Below are positions 1-8,895 of a stretch of DNA of 54,738 nt, in pieces. Origin of the DNA: Thermoplasmatales archaeon (GTDB taxonomy: Archaea; Thermoplasmatota; E2; DHVEG-1); the NCBI GenBank assembly GCA_020350825.1, contig CP070724.1, positions 853,765 to 908,502 on the forward strand. The letters run 5' to 3'. The first letter of the stretch is position 1. Each line of letters opens with the position of its first letter. Position numbers and translations under genes: made by a program. The notes beneath the pieces were generated by a model. The model saw only the letters and a program-made list of their open reading frames with translations. It searched no databases and was not told where the DNA came from.

Positions 1-436
1 CATCTCCAATATCACAGAGGACATCTCCATTATCATTCCAGTCCCATAACTGTATTTTTACTGTTACAAATTCTTCATCATCAGGAACATCCAGGGTTGC
101 TGAAAATTGCGGGTCATAGATATACTTTGTATCATGCCAAGTATTACTTATTGATTCTTCGTTGTTGATTAGAACTTTTACAAAAAAATCAGGGTCACTT
201 TCTCTGTCTATATACTCTCTTTTAAAAAATATTGGATAAAAAGGGAGAAAACCGAATTGTTTATCATCCTTATCAAACGCTCGTATCTGTTGGATTTCTA
301 CTGTGACTTCGATATCAACTAAAGGATCCAGGTCATCCCCATCAATATCTAATGGAACAGCAGAAACTGTAGAAACAAACAAAATAGTCATTAGAAATAA
401 ACATGTTAATTTTTTCATATGTAAATATATCTTCAT
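1..436 (-). CDS. Secreted protein of unknown function, N-terminal part only (runs off the window)
   Basis: An open frame of 145 codons starts at ATG 436 and continues past position 1. GGGGAT lies about 10 nt upstream of this ATG, the same leader type as other genes here, so it is preferred to the in-frame ATG at 418. A basic start is followed by a hydrophobic run (CLFLMTILFVSTVSA) with likely cleavage near residue 26, so the protein should be exported. The visible remainder is beta-rich with acidic loops (DIDGDDLD, LWDWNDNGD) that could bind calcium in the manner of C2-like domains. That resemblance is weak, and no function is assigned. Confidence 0.72.
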   Translation of the reverse strand, partial: MKIYLHMKKLTCLFLMTILFVSTVSAVPLDIDGDDLDPLVDIEVTVEIQQIRAFDKDDKQFGFLPFYPIFFKREYIDRESDPDFFVKVLINNEESISNTWHDTKYIYDPQFSATLDVPDDEEFVTVKIQLWDWNDNGDVLCDIGD

Positions 437-654
437 ATTATTTTATCCCCTATCGACTATACCCCTATCAATAGAACTCATATATAAATATTTCATTAAC
501 TTTTGTTAATTGCAATATATAACAAAATCAATTAAATTGGGGGATGATTACATTTCTGAGTGCTATATTTCTATGTTTTGCTTTTTAAATCGTAGCAAAT
601 AATTTATAAGCTATTGATTTATAAAACTAACTTTATTGATGTTTTGGTTAAAGT

Positions 655-990
655 TTAACATGTAAGGTGTAACGCTGCAACTACCTTTCTTTTCTCCTTT
701 AATTCATTATAAATTTTGCACGCCTTCCCCGTTTCCTCAGCTTTTAACTCTATCTCTTTTAACTCTAAGAATTGCTTTGTTTCATCTAGAACGTTCATTA
801 AACCATATGTTCCAGTTCCAACAATCAATATCTCTGGATTATACTCAATTATATCTTTTAAATCTTCTTTCTGAAGTAAATGTCCACTCTTCCTCCACCA
901 ACCATCATCTACTCTATCTGGGTATAAGATTATGTCTGATGTATATGTCTTTCCATCGATTACTATTCTTCCGAAAGAGTAAGAATCTAT
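655..990 (-). CDS. Mth938-like domain protein, apparent AUA start
   Basis: The 111-residue frame matches the Mth938-like family throughout: FGRIVIDGKTYTSDIILYP near the start, PEILIVGTGTYGLM in the middle and the terminal VVAALHLTC. The family is small, soluble and related to the mitochondrial complex I assembly factor NDUFAF3; its role in archaea is not settled. No ATG, GTG or TTG exists in frame between the upstream TAA and the first conserved residues. The codon where relatives have Met (before DSYSFG) is ATA at 988-990, with AGGGAT 7 nt upstream; CTG at 993 is the alternative. It follows the 45-residue gene by about 60 nt. Confidence 0.75.
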   Translation of the reverse strand: MDSYSFGRIVIDGKTYTSDIILYPDRVDDGWWRKSGHLLQKEDLKDIIEYNPEILIVGTGTYGLMNVLDETKQFLELKEIELKAEETGKACKIYNELKEKRKVVAALHLTC

Positions 991-1052
991 CAGAACTATC
1001 CCTAATCCTTTACTTAATACATTATCATAACTGATATTTTAGCTATCAATGA

Positions 1053-1187
1053 TTATTCATTTTTCTTTTTTAAAATTGTTCTAACTTCATCGATTCCCAT
1101 AAACTCAACAAGCATGTCAATGTGTTTCTGCATCTCTTTTATATCATGTGATATTTGCATCAACTCTTGTAGTGATAGTTCATTCAA
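1053..1187 (-). CDS. Small helical protein, TTG or AUA start
   Basis: This frame encodes about 44 residues (NELSLQELMQISHDIKEMQK onward), ending EVRTILKKKNE, with the heptad-like pattern of a short coiled coil. The TTG at 1187 is the first standard start. The strong Shine-Dalgarno GGAGGGGT (1202-1209) is 14 nt from it but only 5 nt from an in-frame ATA at 1196, so the true start could be the ATA, giving 47 residues. A TATA box (TTTATAAAC, about 1236-1246) places a transcript start just ahead of the Shine-Dalgarno. It is probably co-transcribed with the Mth938-like gene. Function unknown. Confidence 0.5.
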   Translation of the reverse strand: MNELSLQELMQISHDIKEMQKHIDMLVEFMGIDEVRTILKKKNE

Positions 1188-1235
1188 TTGTTTTATTTTT
1201 TACCCCTCCAAACTACATTTTGATAACGGATCCTT

Positions 1236-1246
1236 GTTTATAAACC
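1236..1246 (-). promoter_or_regulatory. TATA box for the small-protein/Mth938-like pair
   Basis: GTTTATAAACA on the minus strand lies about 25-30 nt upstream of the GGAGGGGT ribosome site, a normal spacing for an archaeal promoter with a very short leader. Confidence 0.4.
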
Positions 1247-1339
1247 CTTACTACTTTGTTTTTCCCTTGCTATGCTGTATTCACGTTAAAGAATATAGGT
1301 TTAAGATATTATGGTGCAACAGAAAAGGAACCAATGTAG

Positions 1340-1576
1340 CTAATAAAACTTTGCTTCTGTTAGTGTTTTAGTAGCTACAACGCCTCTGATGATTCTAATC
1401 TTGTTTACTAAAATATTTCCAATTTCCTCAAAATCCTCAGCAACTATTTTAACCAGAAAATCGTATTCTCCAAAGAGGGGATACACCTCATCAATTTCAA
1501 GTACATTTTTAAGTTTCTTTAGTACGCGAAATTCATCTCCAGGTGCTATGCTTATCAGTACAAAGGCTAGAACCAT
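1340..1576 (-). CDS. Stand-alone Lrp/AsnC ligand-binding (RAM) domain protein
   Basis: The 78 residues are a single RAM domain without a helix-turn-helix: an opening beta strand (MVLAFVLISIAPG), the helix EFRVLKKLKNV, the central GEYDFLVKIVAED and the closing VVATKTLTEAKFY. Such proteins assemble like the effector half of Lrp regulators, bind small ligands such as amino acids, and can co-assemble with full-length Lrp proteins. The length is typical of the stand-alone form. GAGGTGG lies about 8 nt upstream of the ATG. Two full-length-type Lrp relatives at 29.7-31.1 kb are possible partners, which is inference only. Confidence 0.85.
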   Translation of the reverse strand: MVLAFVLISIAPGDEFRVLKKLKNVLEIDEVYPLFGEYDFLVKIVAEDFEEIGNILVNKIRIIRGVVATKTLTEAKFY

Positions 1577-1732
1577 ATATTGTCCACCTCTTTCTCATAC
1601 TTTATATTTTTTTACCATATAAGCCTTAGGGCTAGCTTTTTTCCACCATGTATCATTGTTTGTAAATGTTAAAAAATTAAAAGGTAGTAAATAAGAAAAA
1701 TGGAAAGAAAAAACTACCTATTTATAGTTGTG

Positions 1733-3328
1733 TTATAAGCCGCCACCAGGGTTAATCTTTATTAAGAACAAGAATACAAATCCATCTTGTTCTCGTATAT
1801 CTGAGTTTTCTGGTATCTCTGCTGTAGCTGTTATTACCGTTGGTCCGAATCCAAGTATTAATTTTGAAATCACAGTTTCACTTCCACTTGCAGGAATAGT
1901 TAAAGGCCCACCTTCGGTTTCTTTGCCAATAAATGCTCCACCCTCTAGTTTAATACTCCATTGTACACCTGCTGCATCCACAGTGCCTGTATTTTTGATT
2001 TCTGTACTTACTTTGAATAATCCACCCGTGATAGCACCAATTTCAAGTATTGGTCCTTCAACAATAGTAATAGTATGTGGTTCTGACCAGTCACTATTTA
2101 CACCATAGATGTCCTTGGCCTTTGCTCTAATTTCATAAGTCCCTGGATTATACCATGCGTGGTTCACAATCACCTCTTCACCCGAGGCATAAGATCCGAT
2201 CCATCCTGTAGAGGTGCCATCATTCCAATCAACGTAATAGTATACCTCATCACCATCAGGATCAATTGTAACAACGGTGAAGTCATATTCTATTCCTGCT
2301 ATTCCATTAATGACACCCGAGATAGTTGGAGCATCAGGAGCAGTAGAACTTAACTGAGCGAGTAAAGCAAGTGTCGCTATGATCAGTTTTGAACATTTTG
2401 TAGCATAGGTTATATTCATATTTTGAATAGTATCTTGGGGAGTATGATAATAATCATTAAATTCATATTCATGGTAAAATATACCATCATAACCGTACTC
2501 CCAGAAATAATACTGATCACTTGGGGATTCGCCGAGTGGAATAACATTTAGACGTATATAATCATTATAAACCTCACTAACATTTATGGTAAAATCACTT
2601 ACCCACTTAGAAGCCACGTTTTTATAGACCTTAATGTTGTTTCCATGAGTCGAAGTGATCGCAAATCCTATCATATCAACATTTAGCACAGCTACGATAT
2701 TATCGCCATTTTCCCAAGCTTCTCTTGCATATTCATGGCTGCCTAACATCCATTGTTCTTCTCCAGAAAAAGTTACAAAACGAACTGTATGATCAAAAGC
2801 ATACTGATTTAAAATATTTGCAGCCGACAAAACAGTAGCGACGCCGGATCCATCATCATCTGCCCCTGGACAATTGGCTACAGTATCATGATGACCAAAG
2901 ATAATAAAGATTGCATCACTCGTTTCATTAGTACCAGGTTTTGTCGCTTCTATATTTCTGTCCTGGTAACCACCATAACTCCAATTATGGTATCGAACTT
3001 CAAGATCCATACTTTGGAATTCATTATAAATATACGTTCCTGCCGCTGCACATGCTGGGGTTCCAGTCACACGTGGTCCAAAAGCAGTTATATTTTCTAA
3101 ATATCCTAAATACATTGTTTCATTAACCTGTTCAATAACATCAATAATAAAATCACTAGTAGGTTCTAATCTCACATTATTTTGAAACATTGGAAACCGA
3201 TCATCATCAAGGATCACACTAGAATTTGCTCCATTAGTACTATCTTCATACACAGCACATGCTAATGGTAAAACAGTGGTTGTAATTAATAGCATGCAAA
3301 TGCAAATCTCAACGATTTTTTTTATCAT
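1733..3328 (-). CDS. Secreted M28 family aminopeptidase with PKD and C-terminal PGGG domain
   Basis: A signal peptide occupies residues 1-25. The M28 zinc aminopeptidase domain (about 65-328) carries all expected residues: His146 and Asp148 in GHHDT, the GADDDGSG aspartates near 158, Glu190-Glu191 in SGEEQ, Asp218 in NVDMIG and His295 in YYHTPQD. A PKD-like domain (about 331-423; DPDGDEVYYYVDWNDG) follows. The last 105 residues are the recurrent domain starting ILEIGAITGGLFKV and ending NPGGGL. It would release N-terminal amino acids from peptides outside the cell. It is paralogous to the gene at 14709-16409. Leader ACGGGGAAAAA precedes the ATG. Activity is inferred from intact residues. Confidence 0.92.
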   Translation of the reverse strand: MIKKIVEICICMLLITTTVLPLACAVYEDSTNGANSSVILDDDRFPMFQNNVRLEPTSDFIIDVIEQVNETMYLGYLENITAFGPRVTGTPACAAAGTYIYNEFQSMDLEVRYHNWSYGGYQDRNIEATKPGTNETSDAIFIIFGHHDTVANCPGADDDGSGVATVLSAANILNQYAFDHTVRFVTFSGEEQWMLGSHEYAREAWENGDNIVAVLNVDMIGFAITSTHGNNIKVYKNVASKWVSDFTINVSEVYNDYIRLNVIPLGESPSDQYYFWEYGYDGIFYHEYEFNDYYHTPQDTIQNMNITYATKCSKLIIATLALLAQLSSTAPDAPTISGVINGIAGIEYDFTVVTIDPDGDEVYYYVDWNDGTSTGWIGSYASGEEVIVNHAWYNPGTYEIRAKAKDIYGVNSDWSEPHTITIVEGPILEIGAITGGLFKVSTEIKNTGTVDAAGVQWSIKLEGGAFIGKETEGGPLTIPASGSETVISKLILGFGPTVITATAEIPENSDIREQDGFVFLFLIKINPGGGL

Positions 3329-3497
3329 TTTTTCCCCGTAAAATAATTCTGCATTAAGAAATATTATAATACAATATAAATATAACGGTTATCAATTGAA
3401 ATCTACTTCATATAAAAAACTCATCTAATTTCGTCTCAATACTAACATAAATCTTATTCTTTTTTGTTGTGACTTTTCCTGGAGGATAATAAGGCAG

Positions 3498-3544
3498 TTA
3501 GGACGGAAGGAGTGGATAAGAATTCTATGGGAATTCTCTCCTAA
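3498..3544 (-). ncRNA. Candidate short hairpin transcript (copy F)
   Basis: On the minus strand TTAGGA (3544-3539) can pair with TCCTAA (3503-3498), enclosing GGAG/CTCC and GAATTC/GAATTC pairs. A TATA-like ATTTAAATTTAA lies about 25-30 nt upstream. There is no reading frame. It sits between the M28 gene (start 3328) and the end of the next gene upstream (3681), and otherwise this 350-base gap shows no gene. Confidence 0.25.
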
Positions 3545-3680
3545 TAATAATGTAATTATTAAATTTAAATATTTTGCATAGAATAAAATAAGTTAAAAAA
3601 ATCATACACAATTTTATTAGACTGATTTCACAGATATATTACAAATTAGCTTTATTAAATAACGAAATAGAGAGAGATTT

Positions 3681-5132
3681 TTAAAATAACTTCCACACCG
3701 TGATTTCATCACTGGCTGTATTATTGTTTAAATCATAAGCAACAACATCAATAGTATGTTTCCATAGTGGAAGCCACGTCCTCCATCTATACTCATAAGG
3801 TTCCTCAATAACTATATGTTTCAACCTACCGTTTATGTAGAATTCTACTTTTTTTAATCCTTCACTTGCAACGATGTCAATGATAATATCAATAAAACCA
3901 ACTATTATTGTATTTCTGGGTAACGAAAAAAGACGAGTATTTTCAAAGTAAAAAGAACGTTCTATTGGTCTTGTAATATTCGTTTTTATCATTGGTTCAG
4001 AACTTGTTGTAAATTGCCAAATAGGACCCTCCGCAGAGGCTCCATGGTTATCCCATGCGACGATCTTCCAATAATACGTTGTATTCAACGCTAGTATTCC
4101 AGGATCATATACGGTACCAGACTGGTTCACTACCACAGGCAGTGGGGGACTATTTGTACCGAAATACACATCGTATGTCACCAGATTACCATCTGGATCT
4201 CCTCCTTTCCAACTTAGATCAGCGTCGATAGCTATATCTGTAGCACCGTTCCATGGATCGGGATTACTTGGTATGTTTGGTGGATTATTAGGGATTATTT
4301 GTGCTGTCGCTGTTTCATCTACATAATCATTATTATTGTTAAACACTCCCATTATGATCTTGATATTATCAGGAGTGATATCACCGAAATCATTGCCATG
4401 ATTATCTGAATGTTCATTTCCATTCCAAATTGTACTATCTGTATAGGTACCCCATGGATTTATAGAGATCTCCTTGTGAAAAACGTAATCCAGAAATCCA
4501 AAATGATAATTATCGCCATAGTAAGTATCATATCTGGAGATAATCTCCGTAATACATGCTCGGATGTAACCATTGTAATGCGTTCCTTCATTATTTTGAA
4601 TATTAATACTAACATCAATCGTGGCGTTTCCAAACCACGAGACTGTCATATCCGCAGATATATCTGCAACTGATCTAAATCCGCAGGTTTTAAGATCACC
4701 GGGAAGTTGATCAGGGTGATTACCTACTATCCTTTGGTAATCCCCATCTAATATTGACGTTGGATAAGCGCTAATACTATAATTATTGGCCCAATCATGT
4801 GCTTTATCATTAAGGACAAGTCCTGCATGGTCAAATTCAATCATTTCTACATATTCAAAATCATGATCTCCTGATATATATGTGTTATATATGTTTTGAT
4901 TCCAAGAATGACAGGGTTCACAATTTTGGGATGTTGCTACCTCTACAAAGACAGTATGAGAATATTCCATATTAGAACCCATTTCACAAACAGATCTTGT
5001 TGATGTTTTTACAGATTCAAAATCAGCCGATCTTTTAATATTCCCACTGAGATTTGGTATAGCAATACCTGCTAAAACAAATATTATTATTACTCCCAAT
5101 ATCCAGGTTTTTCTATATAAATTGTATTTCAT
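3681..5132 (-). CDS. Secreted Omp28-like thioredoxin-fold protein with FN3-like and Ig-like domains
   Basis: The N-terminal hydrophobic segment (residues 10-28) is an export signal. Residues 57-280 match the Omp28-like family: HTVFVEVATSQNCEPCHSW with a Cys71-x-x-Cys74 pair, AYPTSILDGD, and the downstream half with IQNNEGTHYNGYIRACITEI and DNIKIIMGVFNNNNDYVDE. An FN3-like module (about 290-378; TYDVYFGTNSPP, TYYWKIVAWDNHG) follows, then a C-terminal Ig-like domain (KKVEFYINGRLK). It lacks both recurrent C-terminal tags. A thioredoxin fold with CxxC suggests disulfide chemistry outside the cell, but activity is unproven. AGGAAGGAAAG precedes the ATG, and the shared peptidase promoter is at 5175-5200. 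Confidence 0.85.
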   Translation of the reverse strand: MKYNLYRKTWILGVIIIFVLAGIAIPNLSGNIKRSADFESVKTSTRSVCEMGSNMEYSHTVFVEVATSQNCEPCHSWNQNIYNTYISGDHDFEYVEMIEFDHAGLVLNDKAHDWANNYSISAYPTSILDGDYQRIVGNHPDQLPGDLKTCGFRSVADISADMTVSWFGNATIDVSINIQNNEGTHYNGYIRACITEIISRYDTYYGDNYHFGFLDYVFHKEISINPWGTYTDSTIWNGNEHSDNHGNDFGDITPDNIKIIMGVFNNNNDYVDETATAQIIPNNPPNIPSNPDPWNGATDIAIDADLSWKGGDPDGNLVTYDVYFGTNSPPLPVVVNQSGTVYDPGILALNTTYYWKIVAWDNHGASAEGPIWQFTTSSEPMIKTNITRPIERSFYFENTRLFSLPRNTIIVGFIDIIIDIVASEGLKKVEFYINGRLKHIVIEEPYEYRWRTWLPLWKHTIDVVAYDLNNNTASDEITVWKLF

Positions 5133-5174
5133 TTTGCTTTCCTTCCTAGATACTTATTGTAAGTAATGAACTTT

Positions 5175-5200
5175 ATTTAAATGTTTGGTATAAAATAAAA
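5175..5200 (-). promoter_or_regulatory. Shared secreted-peptidase promoter (TATACCAAACATTTAAAT type)
   Basis: Minus-strand TATACCAAACATTTAAAT lies 43 nt upstream of the Omp28-like gene start. ATTTAAAT fits a TATA box and the preceding CCAAAC a BRE or regulator site. The same block recurs near 16457, 18576, 24629, 26645, 49482 and 50214. Confidence 0.6.
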
Positions 5201-5260
5201 AAAGGAGCAAATATTACAAAATATAAGAAATGAAAAAGAAAAATAAAGTTTTAATGTAGA

Positions 5261-7294
5261 TTATAGCCCTAGTAAGTGTCTTAGTAATGGGAATGCATTT
5301 GGAAATAATTCTAGAATCTTTTGGAGTATAGGATGTATAAGGAAATGTTTATTTAATGGCATTTGCACATCGAGTGTTTCCCATTCGCTCTCATCACCTT
5401 GAGTATCTTTGGCTTTTACTCGTATAGTATATGTTCCTTTATTCTCCCATATATGACCTATAGTTACCTCTTCACCAGAACCATAATAGTCAGTCCACTC
5501 AGTATTACCGTCATCCCAGTTAATGAAGTATTTAACATTGTCCTCATTTGGATCTATTGTGGAAACGATGTATTCATATTCTACTCCTGCAGCTCCAGAT
5601 TGTTCTCCCGCAATACTTGGTTTATTAGGTGGTATATTTGGTGCTATTGTCGTGGTAAAATGCCAGATCGAACCAGACGTTGATTCCCCCTGACTATCCC
5701 AAGAAACAATCTGCCAATAATAAGTTGTGTTTAGGTCCATTGTACCTGGATCATAAAAGGCACCTGATTGATTATTTACAACCAATGGAGGAGGATTTGT
5801 CTGCCCAAAATATACATCATATTTTACTGTATCACCAGGATTGGGATCGCCACCAGTCCAACTCAAATCTGCTTCAACATTTACATCAATTTCTCCATCA
5901 CCTGGATCTGGATCACTTGGCATATTTGGTGGCACATTTTCTTCTGTTGTAAAACTCCATATTGATCCTTCTGATGTATAATCATATCTGTCCCAAGAAA
6001 CAATCTTCCAATAATATGTTTTATCAAATTCAAGTATACCAGGGTTATATGTCGTTCCTGATTGATTTGATACCACTTGCTGTGGAGGGCTACTGGTATC
6101 AAAATATAAATCATATTTTACTGGATCGCCATCTGGGTCACCCCCTGTCCAACTTAGGTCAGCGTTGATATAGACGTCTATTTCACCATTGGTTGGCGAA
6201 GGATTACTTGGGTTATTTGGTGGATCATTACCTCTTGTTGTGAAACTCCATTGTGGTCCAGATGTTGAAGCACCTTCATCATCCCAAGATACAATTTTCC
6301 AATAATATGTTTCATCGAAATTGAGTAAACCTGGAGGATTATATGTTGTTTCAGGTTGGTTACTAACAATCAATGAAGGTGGACTAGTAATACCAAAATA
6401 TACATCATAAGATACACTATTAAACCAATCAGGGTCTCCACCAGTCCAACTCAAACTAGCTTCAACAAGTATATTAGATCCACCGTTACTAGGAGAAGGA
6501 TTACTTGGGGTATATGGGGGTCGATTATTTCCCACCCGGACCCTTGTTGTCTCATCAACATAATCATTTGACTGAGAAAAAACCGATGCTACAACCATTA
6601 TATTGTCTTCTTCTATATTACCAAAACCAAGAGGTGTTCCATCCCAAGTTATAGTATCAGACCATATTCCACTAGATGCTACGTTTATATCTTGGTTAAA
6701 AACTAAGTCTAATAAGGCATTTGGAAAGGGTTGTCCAACATTATTTAACCATCGAGAAGTAATCTCTAAGATATATGCATGTATATGACCGTTGTAGGTG
6801 CTGCCTTCATTGTTGGTAACATCAACATCGATCTTTATTTGAGCATTTCCCAGCCAAGTAACAACTAAATCTAGATCAACATCAGCTACAGACCTACCAG
6901 CACAGGTATTATATGCATTCTGAAGGTTAGTTACACTAGATTGACCGCCAGAAACATATGTATATTCTCCATCCCAAAAAGATCTTGGATAACCACCCAT
7001 TCCAAGCTCATTTAATCTAGCAATAGTAGCTGGAGTATGACCATAGCTTGGGTTGTAATGGGAACATGTTAAAGATACAAGCTCCCAGTCACCAACCACT
7101 TGTTTAAGATAATGTTCATGAGATGGGCAATAAGGACATGTTGTTGCAGTTCCCAATTCAACTAGAACTGTATGGGCTCTCTCCATAGTCATCTCCTCTG
7201 GTGAAACGTTTGACGTTTTTGAAGAGGATATAGCTCCTGCAACTGTAGAAAACATCAGCATACAAACAAGGACGAAAATTAATTTCTTTTTCAT
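5261..7294 (-). CDS. Secreted Omp28-like thioredoxin-fold protein with three FN3-like domains, PKD and amphipathic C-terminal tail
   Basis: Signal peptide residues 1-22; Omp28-like region about 38-260 with Cys53-x-x-Cys56 (TATTCPYCPSHE) and ESTYNG-type second half; three FN3-like repeats (about 262-352, 356-447, 452-545), each with YDVYFG or YDLYFD and TYYWKIVSWD; a PKD domain (about 552-642; DPNEDNVKYFINWDDG); and a tail ending LELFPNAFPLLRHLLGL. The first 255 residues are almost identical to those of the gene at 11580-13070, and the upstream DNA is duplicated too. The repeats probably extend the thioredoxin domain from the cell surface and the tail probably anchors it; both are inference. 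Confidence 0.88.
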   Translation of the reverse strand: MKKKLIFVLVCMLMFSTVAGAISSSKTSNVSPEEMTMERAHTVLVELGTATTCPYCPSHEHYLKQVVGDWELVSLTCSHYNPSYGHTPATIARLNELGMGGYPRSFWDGEYTYVSGGQSSVTNLQNAYNTCAGRSVADVDLDLVVTWLGNAQIKIDVDVTNNEGSTYNGHIHAYILEITSRWLNNVGQPFPNALLDLVFNQDINVASSGIWSDTITWDGTPLGFGNIEEDNIMVVASVFSQSNDYVDETTRVRVGNNRPPYTPSNPSPSNGGSNILVEASLSWTGGDPDWFNSVSYDVYFGITSPPSLIVSNQPETTYNPPGLLNFDETYYWKIVSWDDEGASTSGPQWSFTTRGNDPPNNPSNPSPTNGEIDVYINADLSWTGGDPDGDPVKYDLYFDTSSPPQQVVSNQSGTTYNPGILEFDKTYYWKIVSWDRYDYTSEGSIWSFTTEENVPPNMPSDPDPGDGEIDVNVEADLSWTGGDPNPGDTVKYDVYFGQTNPPPLVVNNQSGAFYDPGTMDLNTTYYWQIVSWDSQGESTSGSIWHFTTTIAPNIPPNKPSIAGEQSGAAGVEYEYIVSTIDPNEDNVKYFINWDDGNTEWTDYYGSGEEVTIGHIWENKGTYTIRVKAKDTQGDESEWETLDVQMPLNKHFLIHPILQKILELFPNAFPLLRHLLGL

Positions 7295-7332
7295 TTTTAT
7301 TTTACCCCCTTATATATTTACTTATCAAAATT

Positions 7333-7362
7333 ACTATAGAACTTCTAGTATATAAATCTCAT
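7333..7362 (-). promoter_or_regulatory. Promoter with TAGAAGTTCTA dyad (copy 1)
   Basis: Minus strand reads GAGATTTATATAC then TAGAAGTTCTATAGT: a TATA box with a 5-1-5 inverted repeat (TAGAA/TTCTA) immediately downstream, over the expected start site. Near-identical copies lie at 10904 and 13109. Confidence 0.55.
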
Positions 7363-7382
7363 CACAAAAAGTTGGGATATTT

Positions 7383-7404
7383 TTACTGATTTCATTTCCA
7401 CAAC
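7383..7404 (-). repeat. Intergenic 3'-end motif copy
   Basis: Plus-strand TTACTGATTTCATTTCCACA, 70-90 nt past the stop of the geranylgeranyl reductase gene. One of about a dozen copies of the same motif in this window. Confidence 0.5.
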
Positions 7405-7473
7405 ACTATTCGCCCTTTTTTTACTCCTTATAAAATCGATTTCGTCGTTAAGAAGCTAATCTAAAAAATACAA

Positions 7474-8688
7474 CTATAAAGTCCTATGAAAAAGATTCTT
7501 AATATAAAGATATAACAAAAGTCGTAATATTTTTAATCTACATTCATAAATTCTTAAATTCCCAGTTATAAATCCATAAGCAAGCTCAGAAATTTTTTTA
7601 TCTCTAACTGCAAGTTTAATAACTTCTTCATTTTTTGCTCCCCATCTTTTCTGAACACGTAAAAGTGTTTGGATGTCTCTCCCAAAATCTTTTTTCCAGA
7701 TTGTTTGATATTTTGATAAGAATCTGTCCGTAGTAATGCCAGATTCTAAAGCATCAGCGATAACATTTGCACCTATTTTACCAGAAGACATCGCATAGTC
7801 AATACCCGCACCAGTAGATGGATTTATCAGCCCAGCCGCATCCCCACAAAGAATAACTCTATCAGCATATGTTTTTTCAAGAGGATGTAAGGGCAATGCC
7901 GCTCCTTTAATTTTTCCAATTTTGAGATTATTTGGAATAACTTTATTATCCTTGAGAATCTGTATATAACGTTCATAAACTTTTTTAAAATTTAATTTAC
8001 TATTCCTTCTAGTATTTAATGATTCAAATTCACAAATGCCTAAATTTAAATGTTTTTTCTTTGGAAATACCCATCCATAGCCTTTTATTCCACCTATATT
8101 TAGATGTATATGGGCAATTCTTTTTTCTGTGAAATAATAATCAAGCATTTTAGCACCCATTGGATATTCACAAACAACGCTCATACCAATGTTTTTACAA
8201 TTTTGATTTAAACCTGATTGTTTTGCTATCACACTCCATACTCCATCAGCACCAATAACTATCTCCGATTCAATTGAGGTTTTGTCAGTAAATGAAATCT
8301 TTGCTTTATCAGGAAATATTCTAATGCCATCAGCACTTTTTCCATCTATAAAAGTAGTTCCGGAATCAATTGCAATTTTAACTAGCCCATAATCAAATTT
8401 TTTCCTGAGAACCATTGCACTGAGCGGTTCATTTTTTTGTAATTTCGCTTTGTATTTTTGTGAGGGTGAATAGAGACATCCGCCATATATATAAGATTCA
8501 ATTAGATCTTTTTCTTCAATAAATTTAAATTTTTTTAACACTCTAACAGGTATACCACCGCCACATGGTTTGTCCCGCGGAAACTTGCTTTTATCTACGA
8601 GAAGTACTTTTATTCCTTTTTCTGAAAGAAATTTTGCAGCAGTTGATCCGGCAGGACCTGCGCCAATAATAACAACATCATATTTCAT
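7474..8688 (-). CDS. Geranylgeranyl reductase family flavoprotein (archaeal lipid saturation)
   Basis: The 404-residue protein has the FAD-binding start VVIIGAGPAGSTAAKFLSEK, the family RDKPCGGGIP motif with Cys42, a second GADGVWS nucleotide motif near 147 and the FAD motif CGDAAGLINPSTGAGIDYAM near 282-301. The family reduces double bonds of the geranylgeranyl chains in archaeal ether lipids, at the membrane. Length is normal. No Shine-Dalgarno is visible; a TATA box (TTTAAATAAATT) about 25-30 nt upstream of the ATG suggests a leaderless or very short-leader mRNA. It is the only core-metabolism gene inside the secreted-protein run. Confidence 0.93.
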   Translation of the reverse strand: MKYDVVIIGAGPAGSTAAKFLSEKGIKVLLVDKSKFPRDKPCGGGIPVRVLKKFKFIEEKDLIESYIYGGCLYSPSQKYKAKLQKNEPLSAMVLRKKFDYGLVKIAIDSGTTFIDGKSADGIRIFPDKAKISFTDKTSIESEIVIGADGVWSVIAKQSGLNQNCKNIGMSVVCEYPMGAKMLDYYFTEKRIAHIHLNIGGIKGYGWVFPKKKHLNLGICEFESLNTRRNSKLNFKKVYERYIQILKDNKVIPNNLKIGKIKGAALPLHPLEKTYADRVILCGDAAGLINPSTGAGIDYAMSSGKIGANVIADALESGITTDRFLSKYQTIWKKDFGRDIQTLLRVQKRWGAKNEEVIKLAVRDKKISELAYGFITGNLRIYECRLKILRLLLYLYIKNLFHRTL

Positions 8689-8745
8689 TGTGCAACTGAT
8701 CTTCTACAATCATTTAATTTATTTAAATTTTTTTTCAGAGCATAA

Positions 8746-8763
8746 ATGCAACATCTTTAACAA
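8746..8763 (-). promoter_or_regulatory. Degenerate copy of the TTGnnACAnnTGTnnCAA dyad
   Basis: Plus-strand ATGCAACATCTTTAACAA lies upstream of the TATA box of the geranylgeranyl reductase gene. It matches the dyad seen at 22581, 49676, 50533 and 54376 with three changes. Confidence 0.4.
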
Positions 8764-8866
8764 AATCCTAGATTAAAAGATTTTATATCTTCAATTACTG
8801 TTATTATGTTGGAAAAAATAAAAGAGAAGAGAATTTTAGAATGATAGCGAAAGATTTATTAAGGGT

Positions 8867-8884
8867 TTTTAACAATTGTTAAAA
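8867..8884 (+). promoter_or_regulatory. Perfect 18-bp palindrome at the transcript start of the permuted Omp28-like gene
   Basis: TTTTAACAATTGTTAAAA is a perfect palindrome directly ahead of the GGGGAT ribosome site (8885-8890), and a TATA-like GATTTATTAA lies about 10 nt upstream. Position over the expected start suggests a repressor operator. Confidence 0.5.
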
Positions 8885-8895
8885 GGGGATAATAT

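Noticed and set aside
1728..2108. 126-codon plus-strand frame (similar ones at 13251 and 14713)
   Set aside because: They are the antisense of the recurrent C-terminal domain; their mutual similarity reflects the coding strand.
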